Source: Dillenia suffruticosa (taxonomy: Eukaryota > Streptophyta > Magnoliopsida > Dilleniales > Dilleniaceae). Taken from it: a DNA stretch of 64,000 nucleotides. The translations under genes were made by a program, and so were the position numbers. Within the stretch, counting starts at the first letter, position 1; every line of letters begins with the position of its first letter. Under the pieces are notes generated by a model. It was not told the DNA's origin. It was given only the letters and a program-made list of their open reading frames with translations, and did not search any database. This document shows, piece after piece, positions 24,138 through 36,715 of this stretch. The stretch lies in assembly GCA_033439265.1 (NCBI GenBank), contig JAVTVX010000024.1:1798001-1862000 (forward strand), given 5' to 3'.

Positions 24138-24840
24138 TTACAGATGTCCCGTGTAACCCAGAAAATAAGATCCGTTGCTCAATGGAGAGATCGGACTTAA
24201 TGAGCTGTTGAATGAACACAAGCCCATGCAGCTAATATGTAATAAGGCCTCCTCTTTGGTCTCTGATCCAAATGATTGAAATATTGGGCTTTGCTGTTTA
24301 CAGAAGGTGGGCCTTTTCAGGGGGCATTAATGACTCGATAGTACTATCGCCGGACTGAGTTCTCGACACATCCAAAATGCCCAATATGCCAAATTGTAGC
24401 CCTAAACAAAAGCTCCCAAACAAGCCATCATATTGTGGGGTCCAAGTCCAAGTGTGTGTGCCACCTGTTGGCCACACAAAGAGCAGACAGCAAACAAAAG
24501 GGCCACACCACACGTGAGGCCCAAAAACATTTGTCTTGGTGGCATGAATGCACGAGTAACAGGATGTGCTTGGTTTGGAGGGCTGTCAATGTTCCCTAAC
24601 CAGCTGGCCATATGGACTCTAATGGGGATTTTCCGGCCACCCTAAAGATTATCCCATGCTAGAGGGACATTTCAGAGAAAGACCTAATTCCTCGTCCATG
24701 TGTTGGTGCTGCACAGCCATATTGCATGTTGAATTTCTTTTTTTTTTTTTTGGGGGGGGGGGCACCTTGTATTTACTGTTTTTAGGAGCCCCATTTGCTC
24801 CTACAATAAGCCAAAATTTTGATATGCATGTATGTAGTTA

Positions 24841-24899
24841 ACAATTCTCGACATTTTTCTAATCAAAAAAAAAAAAAAAAAAAACAATTCTCGACATTT
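24841..24899 (+). repeat. 8 unique bases plus poly(A) between 16-bp direct repeats
   Basis: Perfect repeats acaattctcgacattt at 24841-24856 and 24884-24899 (17 bp if the shared preceding A is counted) flank only TTCTAATC followed by about 19-20 A. It has the form of a target-site duplication around an A-tailed insertion that carries almost no body. Confidence 0.7.
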
Positions 24900-25544
24900 G
24901 CTACTCTTAATCTTTTTCCTTGTCTTAAAATTTGAGGTTATTCTGCTTGCTCCTTTGGAATCCGCATGTGTGTGTGTTTAGCAGGTTGGGGTAAGATATG
25001 TTAGAAATCTAAACAATACTACAACCTAGAAGAAGGAAGGGGGCGAGCCAAAACTGCTCATGAAATTTTAGGAAAAAATAAAGTTCTATATATATATAAC
25101 TTTGAAAATCATAATTATAAATATTATTTATTTTACTAAAAATTCTAACATTCACTCTATCTTAAATACTTTTTTTAAATATAAATTTTTAATTTTCTAG
25201 GACTACAACTTGTAAATAGAGGAGAACCAACTTACGTACGATGGGATGAGATGGTCGACATCCTTATTAGTTACTCAAACTACATTAATTGTCACCTACA
25301 CATGAAATGCTGAAGTGAAAATAAATCAAACATAAAAAAATAAAAAGTTTTAAGGTGCAATTATCGCATTGTAACTCATCATGAAACAAAAAAATAAAAT
25401 AAGCAATAAAAAAAGCAAATTGAAGTACTTGGAATTAAAAATTTCAGCAAGCATTTGAAAGTATTCAGTGATAGATCCCATGATCGTTTTAGAACCCTCT
25501 CTTTCCTTTTTTTTTTCTATCACTAATATTTGATAGTCATGTTA

Positions 25545-25700
25545 ACCCCAATTAAATTCAATTTGAATCATATTAAACTCTTAATAGTAAAACTTTTTCA
25601 ACATTTGTATATAAAATTAGAATTCAAAATCTTACTTCAACGATATCGATACTTAACTATCGGACCAATTAGATATTGATTTGATACCCTCTCTAGATCA
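25545..25700 (-). repeat. AT-rich dispersed repeat, inverted copy
   Basis: AATTAAATTCAATTTGAATC, AACTCTTAATAGTAAAACTT, GTATATAAAATTAGAATTC, AAAATCTTACTTCAACGATA and TCGATACTTAACTATCGGAC follow the inverted block order of the family. Confidence 0.45.
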
Positions 25701-25814
25701 CCCTTAAGTTCACGCAAAAATGAGGAACAATTACTTGCAAAGATTTAAAAAGCTTCAAACTTGAGCTAGCCCTAAAGGGGAGAGAGCTCACCTCCCTTCT
25801 ACATAACACAATAT

Positions 25815-25924
25815 GACAACAACAAAATTTCTAAGAGAACAGTTTAGTGGTCATAACCCTTTTTTCATAATTCCGTGATCCGGGATTCATATCTCGTGTA
25901 ATAAAAAAAAGACGACAACAAAAT
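25815..25924 (+). mobile_element. ~80-bp tRNA-like SINE, best-preserved copy
   Basis: The flanking repeats gacaacaacaaaat (25815-25828) and gacgacaacaaaat (25911-25924) differ at one base. The 82-base insert runs ACAGTTTAGTGGTCATAACC (tRNA D-arm/A-box-like), then CCGTGATCCGGGATTCATAT and CTCGTGTAAT (T-arm/B-box-like) and a short A tail. The distance from the A-box-like to the B-box-like block is about 40 bases, as in a tRNA. The element seems to consist of little more than the tRNA-like part. Confidence 0.72.
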
Positions 25925-27217
25925 CCAACTATTTTAACAAAATAACTAAAAAATAATTTATTAGTGTACATGTAAGAAATAATAAAAATAAAATCTACTG
26001 TTATATTAAAAAAAAAAAAAAAGAATAACATGATCCCAATTTTTAAGGTAAATATCCAATTTTAAGTATTGGGATCAAATCAACCCCTTTCTTTTTTCTT
26101 TTCCTTGATCACCATTACATTTTAAGGATGACCCACACTTGCTTTTTCCTACATGGATCTTTGCTTGGTACTCAACACCTGTTTTTGATGGGACCTCTAT
26201 GATTACCCCTTTCTTTTGGGTAGTGTTTTATGTTAAGAGGGTTATCATTTAGGGCCAATTGTGATTTGGTAGCATGATTGAACAATGTGAACTTCCTATT
26301 TAACTAGCCAAATTTTCTATTAGTGCCGCCTGTATTCTGTGTACTTGATCAACCTAAGACTAGTTTTTCATGCCGCGGTTTAGTTCTTCTTCACATAGGA
26401 TCTTTTGATTCCTTTTATCCTATGTTCTGTAGATACAGGTCCATGAAATAGTTGGACTCCATATTACACACATTATTGGCTTCTAACTTCAACACTCACC
26501 TGAGATTTCCCGTTCACAATTTGATGTGTATCGCAAAATTGTGTGCCTTTTCTAGTTTGCAAGCATGTCACTTCAGAGAATGTTATAAGCTGACTAAAAA
26601 ATCAATACTATCGCTCGGATAATTTCTTTTAAATAAATAAATTCAATTTTTAATACTGATTCTAATTTATTTAGTGAACGATATAAAAAAAATTATCCCC
26701 ACCCTGTTGTATCAAGTATAAAGACATTTAACTAAATCAAAAAAAAAAAAAACACAGCCATTCAATAAATTAATTAATTTTTTGTTTTTATTTTTTATTC
26801 TTTATATTTCACTTGAGAATTGTGGACACCCATATGATGTCTCAGTTCTATGCAAATAACATTACCATGCATGGTGGAAGGAGAGAGATGAACTCAAGAT
26901 AAAAAAGGAAAGCAAGCTCACAAGTAATAATTAGTAAAGATCTTGTCATCAACGCAATAAAGGAGTTTTATCACACTTGGCCGCCCTGAAAAGGGGAGAT
27001 TTGTTCAAATATTCCAATTTCCTTTACAAAAGTTTGAAAGGATATTCCCATAAACAAAGACTAGATAAGCACCAAATGGTTCCTTTTTTATCTTCTGCGG
27101 TGACTTTTGAGTCGGGTATATGTGCAACAAAGGGCTCAAAACTAGAATTAGAAAAAGGTGCTAAATGAGTCAATCTTTCCAACCTCACCTCGTGTCATCT
27201 TTCTTGTGAAATCCTTA

Positions 27218-27220
<3 letters not shown>
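25925..27220. other. intergenic DNA without a recognisable gene
   Basis: AT-rich sequence with A runs at about 26008-26022 and 26739-26752. A frame of 63 codons at 26977-27168 shows no domain. Confidence 0.4.

Positions 27221-27261
<41 letters not shown>
27221..27261 (+). repeat. (CT)n microsatellite
   Basis: About 20 CT units, followed by an isolated less AT-rich patch (27262-27345) with no gene that I can identify. Confidence 0.85.
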
Positions 27262-27263
<2 letters not shown>

Positions 27264-27825
27264 ACAGACCAACAATGGGGTAAAAGGTGAGGGCCAAATT
27301 GTCCCGTCGCACTCATCGTGCCGATCCATGCGGCGCACGCGAACCTTAGAAAGTAAAATTTAGGAGAGAGTTGGGTAACTTAGGAATTCGAGTTTTATAT
27401 TCTCAATTATTACCAACTAAATTACAAATGATTCATGTTTTATGGTTGACTATGTTTGCCAAGGCAATACCCACTCTAAATCTTTTTTTTTTTCCTTTCT
27501 TTCTTTTTGCTTTCGAAGGAGCGTAAAAAAAAATTGATTAATATAACATCTTTTAAGAAATTTTTATCCTAAAAGTTTGAATTATTATTATTTTAAGAAT
27601 AATTTTATTACTATAATTTATTAAAAATTATTAGAGTTTATATTTTTATTCAAAATTTATTATATAATAGAACACAGATCAAATACGTTAAGAATCAAAT
27701 AAAATAAATCCTATAATTTTTTTAATTTAACTAATTTTTCTTAATTAAAATATTTTTTAATTAAATAAAAAAATTTAATTCATAAAAATTTAAATCACTT
27801 AATTTAGCATATCAATTTGGTGAGG

Positions 27826-27955
27826 GTGGTGATGACCCACTCTAGCTTTTGATATATGTTAAAATTAAATTTTTTAATCAAGTTTCGAATTTGAAATTTG
27901 AAAATGAAAATAATTATATTAAAAAAATTATTTTTTAAAATATAATCGAAATAAT

Positions 27956-27956
<1 letters not shown>
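27826..27956 (+). repeat. AT-rich SINE-like repeat copy
   Basis: ATTTTTTAATCAAGTTTCGA, ATTTGAAATTTGAAAATGA and AATTATATTAAAAAA match the first two thirds of the 12509 and 34545 copies. Confidence 0.35.

Positions 27957-27989
<33 letters not shown>
27957..27989 (+). repeat. (TA)n microsatellite
   Basis: About 16 TA units directly at the end of the preceding AT-rich repeat copy. Confidence 0.85.
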
Positions 27990-27992
<3 letters not shown>

Positions 27993-28164
27993 ACCACGGG
28001 AATGAACCAACATACGACTAAGTATGTTTTTGCCACATCGTAATGAACTTCATGCAGGATGCTTAAGATTACGAAGAGAGGTGGTAGTATTTGGGCATCA
28101 AAATGTCAAATCCAAGATTTTGAATTGAATGCCCAAAGTCATAATAAAGTTAGAATGTTCTCAA

Positions 28165-28250
28165 AGAAACATTTTAGTGATATAAATTCTCTTCTTTTAA
28201 TATGATAATTTCAGATTTAAATTTTTATACAATAAAATAATAATAATAAT
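28165..28250 (+). repeat. probable old copy of the ~80-bp tRNA-like SINE
   Basis: ACATTTTAGTGATATAAATT, then ATATGATAATTTCAGATTTA and a (TAA)n tail. The blocks match the 25815 and 42957 copies. The tail has changed from A to ATA repeats. Confidence 0.45.
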
Positions 28251-28489
28251 AATAATGGAGTCAGAGTACGGGTCCTCATTTCGTTAGTTCAACAAAACTT
28301 GTTTGGTGCTTTTCGGAATTGGAATGCAATAATGCTTAATCCCTCCTAGTTTATCAACAAAATTTATAATGATTCCATAACATTTAGATGGGGTTCGGTA
28401 ATGAATATCTCCTTAATACCGTAATTATAACTTAAAATAGATATTTAACAATAATTAATGTCTAATTAGTTCAATAATTCACTACTATT

Positions 28490-28640
28490 ACTAATTAATG
28501 TATCGAATTTGAATTTTATGTATGGAGAAATATATATTTTTTTAAGAAATTTAATTAAATCTAAATCGAATTTACTCGAATTCAATATTATTATTGAATA
28601 TCGATAGTTTATAAAAAATATATATATATATTTGACAATA
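28490..28640 (+). repeat. AT-rich dispersed repeat, degraded copy
   Basis: CGAATTTGAATTTTATGTAT, AATTTAATTAAATCTAAATC and GAATATCGATAGTTTATAAA follow the order of the 57705 copy. A TA run closes it. Confidence 0.35.
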
Positions 28641-29359
28641 AAAGTTAATATGAATTCTTCATGTGCAACAAATATCACTTATTTTATTTTTGACTGAAAC
28701 CAAAAATTAAAAGTTTAGAATGTTTTTAACCTATTTTTACTATCAAGCTGTCCCTTTAGATAAGAAGATGAACAAAAATATCCATATAGAAAATCTTAGA
28801 ACAAGAAATGGATGGATGAAAGAGTTGCCATATGTGTGGCTAATGGGTATTTGGACCTTCGCCGAGGCTAAATTCACGAGAAGCGCAAGGACCATACAAA
28901 TTGGAGGAGTCGAAATCATGCAACAGAAAATGAGGTTAAATGGAATGGTCCCATTTGGAGAAATAAAGCTGATAGAAACTCCTCTTGTGTCATAAGGTCC
29001 CGTGCGGATATGAATGCAACAACACCTTAGTCTCCCCTTACCCACCAAAAACCAAAATGATAAAATGTAGAAAAGCACGAATTTAGAATACAAACAATTC
29101 TATATACTGCATAATTCTTAACCATACCACAATACGGTCTATATTTAACCATTTGTGTCTTGAATTTGTACTTCCATGACAATCATGCCCAGGTGTCTTC
29201 TATTTTTGGGGCAGGTCGAAAATCAAGCAATGTAGGGTTTTTCCTAATATGATTTGACTAGCCACTTGAAATATAAGATCGTTGGCCGGTAAGTTAGAAG
29301 TTTATGGTCATAAGTTTGGTACACAAGTAGGGATAAAACTAAAAATGGATAGGAATAAT

Positions 29360-29890
29360 TGTGCATAAACATCTATTAGAAAATATAATAGAGATAAAAA
29401 TGAAGGGAGATAGAATTATGCTCGTCAAGTTAGTAAATAGAGAAAACGTAGTTAATATAGTCAATATGTATGCGTCTTAAATGGGTATAGATGCAAGACA
29501 ATTTTGGAAGGAGTTAGATAAATTTATACAATTCATACCTAGTAGAGAGAAACTATTTATTGGAAAAAATTTAAATAGACATGTAAAAAAGAAGAATGAG
29601 GGATTTGAAACAGAACATGGAAACTTTGTATTTGGTTATAGGAATGAGGCGGGATGCACCATTTTAGAGTTCGTCACAGCATTTGATTTAGTACTTATAA
29701 ATACCATTTTTAAGAAAAAAGAAACACACTTAGTTACATATAAAAGTGGGTTTAATACTGGTCAAATAGATTTCTTTCTCACTAGGAGAGATGATAGAAT
29801 GAAATGTAAAGATTGTAAAGTTATACCGAAGAAAGTGTATCAACTCAACATAAACTCTTAGTTCTAGATATACGCGTGTCTAAAAGATAA
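29360..29890 (+). pseudogene. RTE endonuclease domain, broken
   Basis: The readable order is GIIVHKHLLENIIEIKMKGD, RIMLVKLVNRENVVNIVNMY, one stop, then QFWKELDKFIQFIPSREKLF, EGFETEHGNFVFGYRNEAGC, TILEFVTAFDLVLINTIF and TGQIDFFLTRRDD. The conserved GDFN-type block is present only as IGKNLNRH, so the catalytic aspartate is lost. The frame shifts near 29840, after which STQHKLLVLDIRV continues in another frame. Confidence 0.7.
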
Positions 29891-30224
29891 AAGAAGCACC
29901 GTTTATTTGTAGAGTCAAGAATTAAATGGTGAAATTTGAAATGAGAAAATGTGACGATTTTTAGAGATAAATTAATTAAAATGATAAATTGGTCTACTAA
30001 TGATAATTCGGAAACAATGTGAAAAGAAATATCTAATAACATTATGAGTATAGGTAAGGAGATTCTTGGTATATCTAAGGGTCAGGTCCCAATAGGCAAA
30101 GAATCATGGTGGTAGAATGAAAAAATTCAAACGGCTATCCGTACCAAATAAGAGTGTTATAGGAACCTTAAAAATAATAGTAGTAGCGATACATATGACA
30201 AATACAAAAATGTAAAAAAAAAAT

Positions 30225-31990
30225 GTGAAAAGAAGTATTCAAGAGTCAAAAAGTAAGTTGTATAATGAACTATACAAGATATTGGAAATTAAAGACGAAA
30301 AAAGAGGGATTTACAGAATTATTAAGTTAAGGGAAAGAAAGACTAAAAATCTAAATGGTGTTAAGTGTATTAAGAGTGATACTAATAATATATTTGTAAA
30401 GGATGAGAATATAAGCGTTGGCGTGATTATTTTAACAATTTTTTTAATGTTAAAAGTACAAAATATAAGAAATATCGAGATATCTGTACAAAAAATTAAT
30501 AGAGATTTTAAACGTAAAATTTGCTCTCATGAAGTAAACGAGACTCTAAAAAGAATGAATAATAATAAAGCCATAAAACGTGATAACATTCCTATAGAAG
30601 TGTGGAAATATTTGAATGAATTTGGTATTAAAGTGTTAACATATATTTTCAATAAAATTTGACAAATGAAGAGAATACCTCAAATATGAATAAAGAGTAT
30701 AATTGTACCATTATATAAGAATAAAGGAAACATACAAGATTACTCTAACTATAGAGAAATTAAACTTATGAGTCATACCATGAAATTATGGGAGAGAGTA
30801 ATAAAGTATAGATTGAGATTAGAGATAAATGTATCTCAAAATTAATTTGAATTTATACCAGAAAAATTTACTACGGAAACAATTCATTTGTTAAGACATT
30901 TGATGGAAACATATAGAGTACAGAAGAGAGACCTACATATAGTATTAATTGATCTAGAAAAAACATATGATAGGGTTCCTAGAGACTTACTGTGGTAGTC
31001 ACTGATAAAGAAAGGGGTATTCTTGAGATACATAAATTTTATTAGAAATATATACGACGGAGCTGTAATCGGCGTAAAAACTTACGAGAGTTTGAACGAT
31101 AGTTTCCCCATTAACATTGGACTCCATTAAGAATTGGCATTAAATCCCCTCCTCTTTACAGTAGTGATAAACGAGATCACAAAAAATATCCAAAATGAAA
31201 TACCATGGTGTATGCTTTTCGCAGATGATGTAGTGCTAATTTGTGAAATTAGGGAAAGTGTTAATGATAAATTAAAGTTATGGAGACACACATTAAAATG
31301 TAGAGGGTCTAGATTGAGTAAATCGAAAACCGAGTATATGAGATATATGTTTAACAAGAGTTATAGAAATGATAAAGAAACGATTAGATTAGATAGGTAA
31401 AATGTATCAAAAAATGAACGATTTAGATATTTAGATTCTATCATTTAAAATGATAGCAATATAGATTGAAATATGAATCATAGGATTCAAGCGGGTTTGA
31501 TGAAATGGAGAAAAATATCCGGAGTTCTTTACGATCGCACGATACCATTATATTTGAAGGGAATGTTCTATAGAATAGCGGTTAGACCTATACTATTATA
31601 TAATACTGAATGTTGAACTATTAAAAAATAATAAAAACAAAAGATGACTGTAGTAAAAAAGAGAATATTTAGATAAATGTGTGGAAAAATTAGAAAAGAT
31701 AGAATTATAAATGAAAAAATTTGTAACAAGTTGGAAGTTAGTTCAATTATAAATAAATGCGAAAGTGTCATCTGAGATGATTCGGGTATGTGTAAAAAAA
31801 ACCCAAAGATGCACTGGTTCGAAGAATCGAAAACTTAAATACAAGAGATTTAGTAAAACGTAGAGATAGACCGTTGAAAATTTGGATGTAAATTATCCAT
31901 AAAGATATGGAAGTTAAGGGTTTAGAAGAGAAAATTGTTTTAGATAAGAATGGATTGCGTAAAAAAATCCGTACAAATTAAACCAATATA
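30225..31990 (+). pseudogene. RTE reverse transcriptase domain, broken
   Basis: The readable blocks are CSHEVNETLKRMNNNKAIKR (30518-30577), RIPQ then KSIIVPLYKNKGNIQDYSNY, REIKLMSHTMKLWERVIKYR, LIDLEKTYDRVPRDLLW, the catalytic MLFADDVVLI (FADD at 31218-31229, intact), a GLxKWR block near 31497 (AGLMKWRKISGVLYDRTIPL) and RPILLYNTECWTIKK. At least ten in-frame stops lie between them. Order and spacing fit a full-length RTE RT ORF. Confidence 0.7.
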
Positions 31991-33382
31991 TTTTAGATAT
32001 TTATCTATTGATTTATTTATATTTATATTTATATTTATATTTATATTTATTTTTATTTTTATTTTTATTTTCTTTTTATTATATATATATATATATATAT
32101 TTTTTTTTTATATTTTTTAAATTTGTTTCTTAAATGATCAATTTTAAATATTAAAATTAAGTTTTAATTTGTTGTTACCGTTGTTTTAAGGCAAACTCAA
32201 GCCTAGAGTTAGCAGAAGCAACGGCGAACACAAGCACCAAAAATACAAAAAATATAATTTCAACCTTTGGTGGGGGTGGGGGGGAATATGTATGTTCTCT
32301 TTGGTGCAAGATCTAACCCTCCAAAAGTAATAAGACTGCAGACAGAAGCAAAGGCTAGACAAGGATTGTACAGGCTGTGGACAGTTGACCATTCATTTTC
32401 AAATTGTGGGTTTATATTTTGGCCGTGAATGATATAAACCGTGAACCAAAGTAGGTCATGCACCAGTGGACCTGTCACTTCAATTTCCTAGTTGTAGGTG
32501 TTTCAAATCTCGGAAATTAAATTCCTTTTGGATTTCCATAGGCAAATTTATGAATGAGAAGACCTTTGGGGATGGATTTCCACATCATGAGAGAGTCAAA
32601 TGTCTTGAACTTGCTAGGAATTTAACAGCCCATTTTGTTCCCCTCCTGCGACTGGCCCTTCATCTTTGGGTATTTGTTACTTTGTTAAGCATTCGTCAAA
32701 GGGAGTGTTGTGTGGACGGAGACTTTTCTTGCATTGCATGCTTCACCTAATGTAAAAGAATTAATTGCTTTAAAGATATTTTAAAGGACATGACTCAAGA
32801 GCTTTATTATTTATTACAATTATTTATTTTTAAGATTAATGTAGTTTTTTTTATATATAAATTAGAACATTCACAATTAATAATAGTTCACATTAAATAT
32901 GATTTTTTTTTATTTTATTTTATTTTCGATTCGGTGCCCCTCATGGGCAAGCAATATCAGCAAGGCGCTTTGGTCTTGCCATCTTGACAGCCGAAGCACA
33001 AAAGACCAAGGCAGGATTAAACCAATAACATACTATCCTACAGAAGAAAAGAGAGCTAATCACAGAGAAAAATTGATATAATATACAAATCTGTTTTATT
33101 TCTTAATATGATATTAGAGCCATATTAAAAATCCTAAATTTGTTCCATCGGGCTCAAGTTTATTCGGCCATGCTTACTTCCATCGTAAGATTAGTGTCAG
33201 TGTTCGAGATTTCTACGAATCAAATATATATAGAGGAAATATTAAAATCAAATATCAATCAACTCGGTCTTTAATCTTTTGGTGTGGTAATTATTTTCAA
33301 TCGGTTTCCCTTTTCCAGCAGGCTCTCGTCTCTTTGACTTACAAAACAAGGCGGTGCCTATCTTATTGACAATTTCACGTCT

Positions 33383-33385
<3 letters not shown>

Positions 33386-33431
<46 letters not shown>
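33386..33431 (+). repeat. (GA)n microsatellite
   Basis: About 22 GA units in intergenic DNA. Confidence 0.85.
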
Positions 33432-33434
<3 letters not shown>

Positions 33435-34544
33435 ATAATCAAATGTCAAGCTAGCTATGTACATCATACCCTTCGGCTTTGGCTACTGCAAGCTACAATA
33501 ACTACACATCTACCTTGAAATGGTTGCTTCAACCGCAGGAGATCCAAGCCCATCCAATGTGGAGAATGAGAAGGATGATGGGTCCCACCATGAAAGTAAA
33601 ATGGAGGGAGATAGAGGGCCTCATGAAAGATTCATTGTCTCTTGCCCACCTGATTGGGTGACAACTGGGACCCATCCACCATGTCCATTCCTGATACTTT
33701 CTCTTTCAATCCTTGAGATGAAAATGAACGCCTCACATATGCTACAATCATTCATCAAACTAGAATTGATATCAAATTCAATTAAAAAAAAAATTACTTA
33801 AAAAAATAAATATAAACCATTGATCAGATAAATTTTCCTAACCCATGTCATAAAAATCCATAATAATGAATTTATTTAAAAGGTAACTGATATACGAAAG
33901 ACAGACAGACGGCAAAATTTGCCCCCTCATGCTCAGCAAAAACAACAGAATTACCACTTGCCCAGAAGCTGGTTGGACATCGATCGAGCCAAGACATGGT
34001 TAGGTCATACTCCAAAGCAGACACTGATGGAGGCAACACGATGGTGTGAGAGTTTTGGTCACTTTTGTGGTCATGCTGATATGCTTTGGTCTGTGGGGAG
34101 GACTCTGGACACTAGTGTATCCTCTTTAGCTCTGAAACAAAATCTCCCCCCCCCCCCCCTTTTTCATTTTTGGGTTTTTTTTTTCTTTTCCCTTTTTCCA
34201 AATTCTATGAATTTGCATGAGAGATCTCTCTCTTTGAAGTGAAGACAAGTTAAAAGGAATATTTTGGTCCATCCTCGGTTACAAGAATACCCCCCAGTTT
34301 CATGGTGTTACGCGGAAGGTATAGATCAACTTTTCATCTTAAATGAGAGGTGCCAACTGTTCTAGCATGACATTCTAATTATCGTGACAAGGATTTGAGA
34401 TTCATTTTGTCCTTCTTGCTTCTAGGGAAGGCCAACTATAATTTAATATCTCTAATTTCTTATGATTTAAGGTAATTGATTACTGTATACAAAAAGAAGT
34501 AAAAAGATGTTAAATTGTCATATAATATATTTGATATCAATATT

Positions 34545-34705
34545 TTATGAATTTAGTGGTACGATATTGAATTCTCTTAATCAAAATTTCGAGTTTGAAT
34601 TTTTAAAATAGAAAAACAGGTATAAAAATATTCATTCTTAAATTAACCTCCACGATATTCGAACCAAATTAATCATATAATTCGAATATCAATAATCAAG
34701 TACAG
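34545..34705 (+). repeat. AT-rich SINE-like repeat copy
   Basis: AATTTAGTGGTACGATATTG (A-box-like), AATCAAAATTTCGAGTTTGA (B-box-like), AAAATAGAAAAACAGGTATA, CCTCCACGATATTCGAACC and AATTAATCATATAATTCGAA. It is the clearest copy of the longer family and is followed by a TA run at 34715-34750. Confidence 0.5.
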
Positions 34706-34706
34706 A

Positions 34707-34714
<8 letters not shown>

Positions 34715-34750
<36 letters not shown>
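34715..34750 (+). repeat. (AT)n microsatellite
   Basis: About 18 AT units, adjoining the repeat copy on its left. Confidence 0.85.
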
Positions 34751-34755
<5 letters not shown>

Positions 34756-36009
34756 TAATATTCTATTAGAGTTAAAAAAGATTTAGATCTTTCTTCATTG
34801 AAGAGAAGACCGTGTCGAGAAGTGTAATTTTTCTATTGAAGAAAAAATAAAAAGAAAATTCATTAAAACATCTATAACTTTAGAGTTTTTTCTTTTATCA
34901 ATAAAAGAAAAAACACTTTTATAAAGGTCGGCGCTAAGATAGCACCATCATACATCAAACCTTCTCATACAGATTATACTTCCAACAAAAGTATAATCCC
35001 CTTCACTTTTCCCCATCTACGATGGTTGTTCTAGGCTTTTGAAGCCAATCATACATGAAATCAACAAACTTGGAACACTTCGTTTTTAACCCAAAAAAAC
35101 AATAGACCTTAGATTTTACAAGATCACCTATAGTGTCAATCCTGAAAAGTTTTCCTTTGGAATGTTATCTTATTTCTTTAGAGGACAAATGGACCAAATA
35201 ATAATAAAGAATTTAATGAATCGGATATTTTTTTTCATAATAAATTTAGAATTATATAATAAAATAATTTTCTACCATACAATTACTAAATAAACATGTT
35301 ATTATAATAATTTTCACTTACTATAAATATCTTATTTAAATTATACATGATTTAAGTATATTATAATATTTCTCCTCTTGTATTATATATTAGTATCTCT
35401 CCATGTCTTTATTTTTAGTTCTACTGTACTTTAAGAGAATCCCAAAGTTGCTTTCTATAAGGATGCTTAGCATTCCTAATTAAAAGGCAATCCTCTGCAA
35501 CAACCCCCCCCCCCCCCGCCCTTACCTTGGAATGCCTCATTTTCATGATTTTCCTCACACACATCTTAGAATACTTAACATGAGCATGTTGAGGGAGGAA
35601 AAAAAAAAAAAATTCCAAAGTCGGGGCAGACACATATTCAATTATTAAGACATATAACTAGATTTCTTAGCTGGTTTATAATTTTTTAGTATAAACCAAA
35701 CCTTTTTGAAAAGAAGGTCTACTTCCTTCACCAACCCACCAATTCCCAATTTTAGAACCGTGAAGAAAGTTGAATCAGCTCAATAATATATATCATAGTT
35801 GCATAATTCGTAGGTTTTGTATGAATGCAAACATCAATTAGGGTCCCACATTTTTGGGTCAATCTCTATTACACATCCCCCCCTTGTTTTGAATGATCAA
35901 TGCTCAAAGGCAAAAGCTAGATCGAAGAATCCAATGCATAAATTTATTGACCACGACCCTCAACCGCTATATTATTGCATATTTTTTATATTAATTGAAC
36001 TTTTAAGTA

Positions 36010-36200
36010 AAAAATAAAAAATAATTACAAGTTCAAATCATCGATATTTGATGATTATATTGAATCCGAGTAAATTCAATTCGAATTGGATTAAATCTTG
36101 AAGGAGTAAAACTCTTTCTATGTTTTTTTTTTCTTTTAACATACATAAAATTTATATTTAAAATTTTATTTAAATGGTACTAATATCAGATCAAGTGCAT
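36010..36200 (-). repeat. AT-rich dispersed repeat, inverted copy
   Basis: TCATCGATATTTGATGATTA, GTAAATTCAATTCGAATTGG, ATTAAATCTTGAAGGAGTAA, ACATAAAATTTATATTTAAA and TTATTTAAATGGTACTAATA form one of the fuller inverted copies. Confidence 0.5.
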
Positions 36201-36663
36201 ATCGTCGTAAAAACTCTTACTCCTGTCACACTAACTTCACCTATTACATAGTAGCTTAATTTTGATAATTTTGTTATCAGACAGTTATTAATAATTCCTT
36301 TTTACCATTATTAATGGTTATTCTCTGGCAGAAATTATCTTTTAATTGTAATTATTATCCTTAATTTTTTTTTAAATAAAGGTCATGGCCCAAGAAAGGG
36401 CAATATTGTTATTCTAGTGTAATACAAAGGCAAATTGGGGTTGCTAAAATTTATATGATAAGGACCAGAATGGAATGGCAAAAGCAAAGCTTTGATTGAG
36501 ATACAGACATCCTGTTCCTCCTTTTAGCATTAGCTTTTATCACCAACTCCAGCCCAACTTTTCTTAATTATTTATAATTCTTTAGAAAACATCTAGTTTT
36601 AATTATTTTTTGTCAATATCAGAGGTTTAATCTTCTGGTATTCCGCCGTAGGTTAGAATTAAA

Positions 36664-36699
36664 ATCATGAATCATGATTCATGATTCATGATTCATGAA
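36664..36699 (+). promoter_or_regulatory. tandem palindromes upstream of the NPH3-type gene
   Basis: The 7-bp unit ATGATTC repeats in tandem to give one TGAATCA and three TGATTCA in a row, each palindromic around its centre. The cluster ends only 17 bases before the TATA box at 36716. TGATTCA differs by one base from the GCN4/AP-1-type bZIP site TGA(C/G)TCA. Position and symmetry suggest a regulatory element, but that is an inference. Confidence 0.4.
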
Positions 36700-36715
36700 G
36701 CTTACTATGGTGGGG

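Larger units (their letters stand above)
29280..32100 (+). mobile_element. decayed RTE-type LINE
   Basis: Across this stretch the plus strand can be read, with many stops and frame changes, as an apurinic-type endonuclease followed by a reverse transcriptase of the plant RTE clade. The 5' part of the endonuclease is missing or unrecognisable before about 29340. The 3' end runs into TTTATA/TTTTTA short repeats at about 31995-32080 and a TA run, typical of RTE tails, which end in microsatellite-like repeats and not in plain poly(A). Base composition is more AT-rich than the rest of the window, as expected for an old, heavily deaminated copy. No target duplication could be defined. Confidence 0.75.
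32101..36663. other. intergenic DNA, no supported gene
   Basis: Several frames of 60-107 codons occur (32466-32750, 33520-33801, 33919-34242) but none shows a domain, and some lie over C runs or A runs. Repeats in the interval are listed separately. 32170-32760 and 33480-34260 are less AT-rich than their surroundings and could hold gene relics or upstream elements that I do not recognise. Confidence 0.35.

Noticed and set aside
28743..29093. 116-codon minus-strand frame with hydrophobic stretches
   Set aside because: No ATG-supported start, no known domain, and an overlapping plus-strand frame of equal quality; neither can be preferred.
33919..34242. 107-codon plus-strand frame
   Set aside because: It runs through a C15 run and T-rich tract, with no similarity that I can recall and no promoter or splice context.
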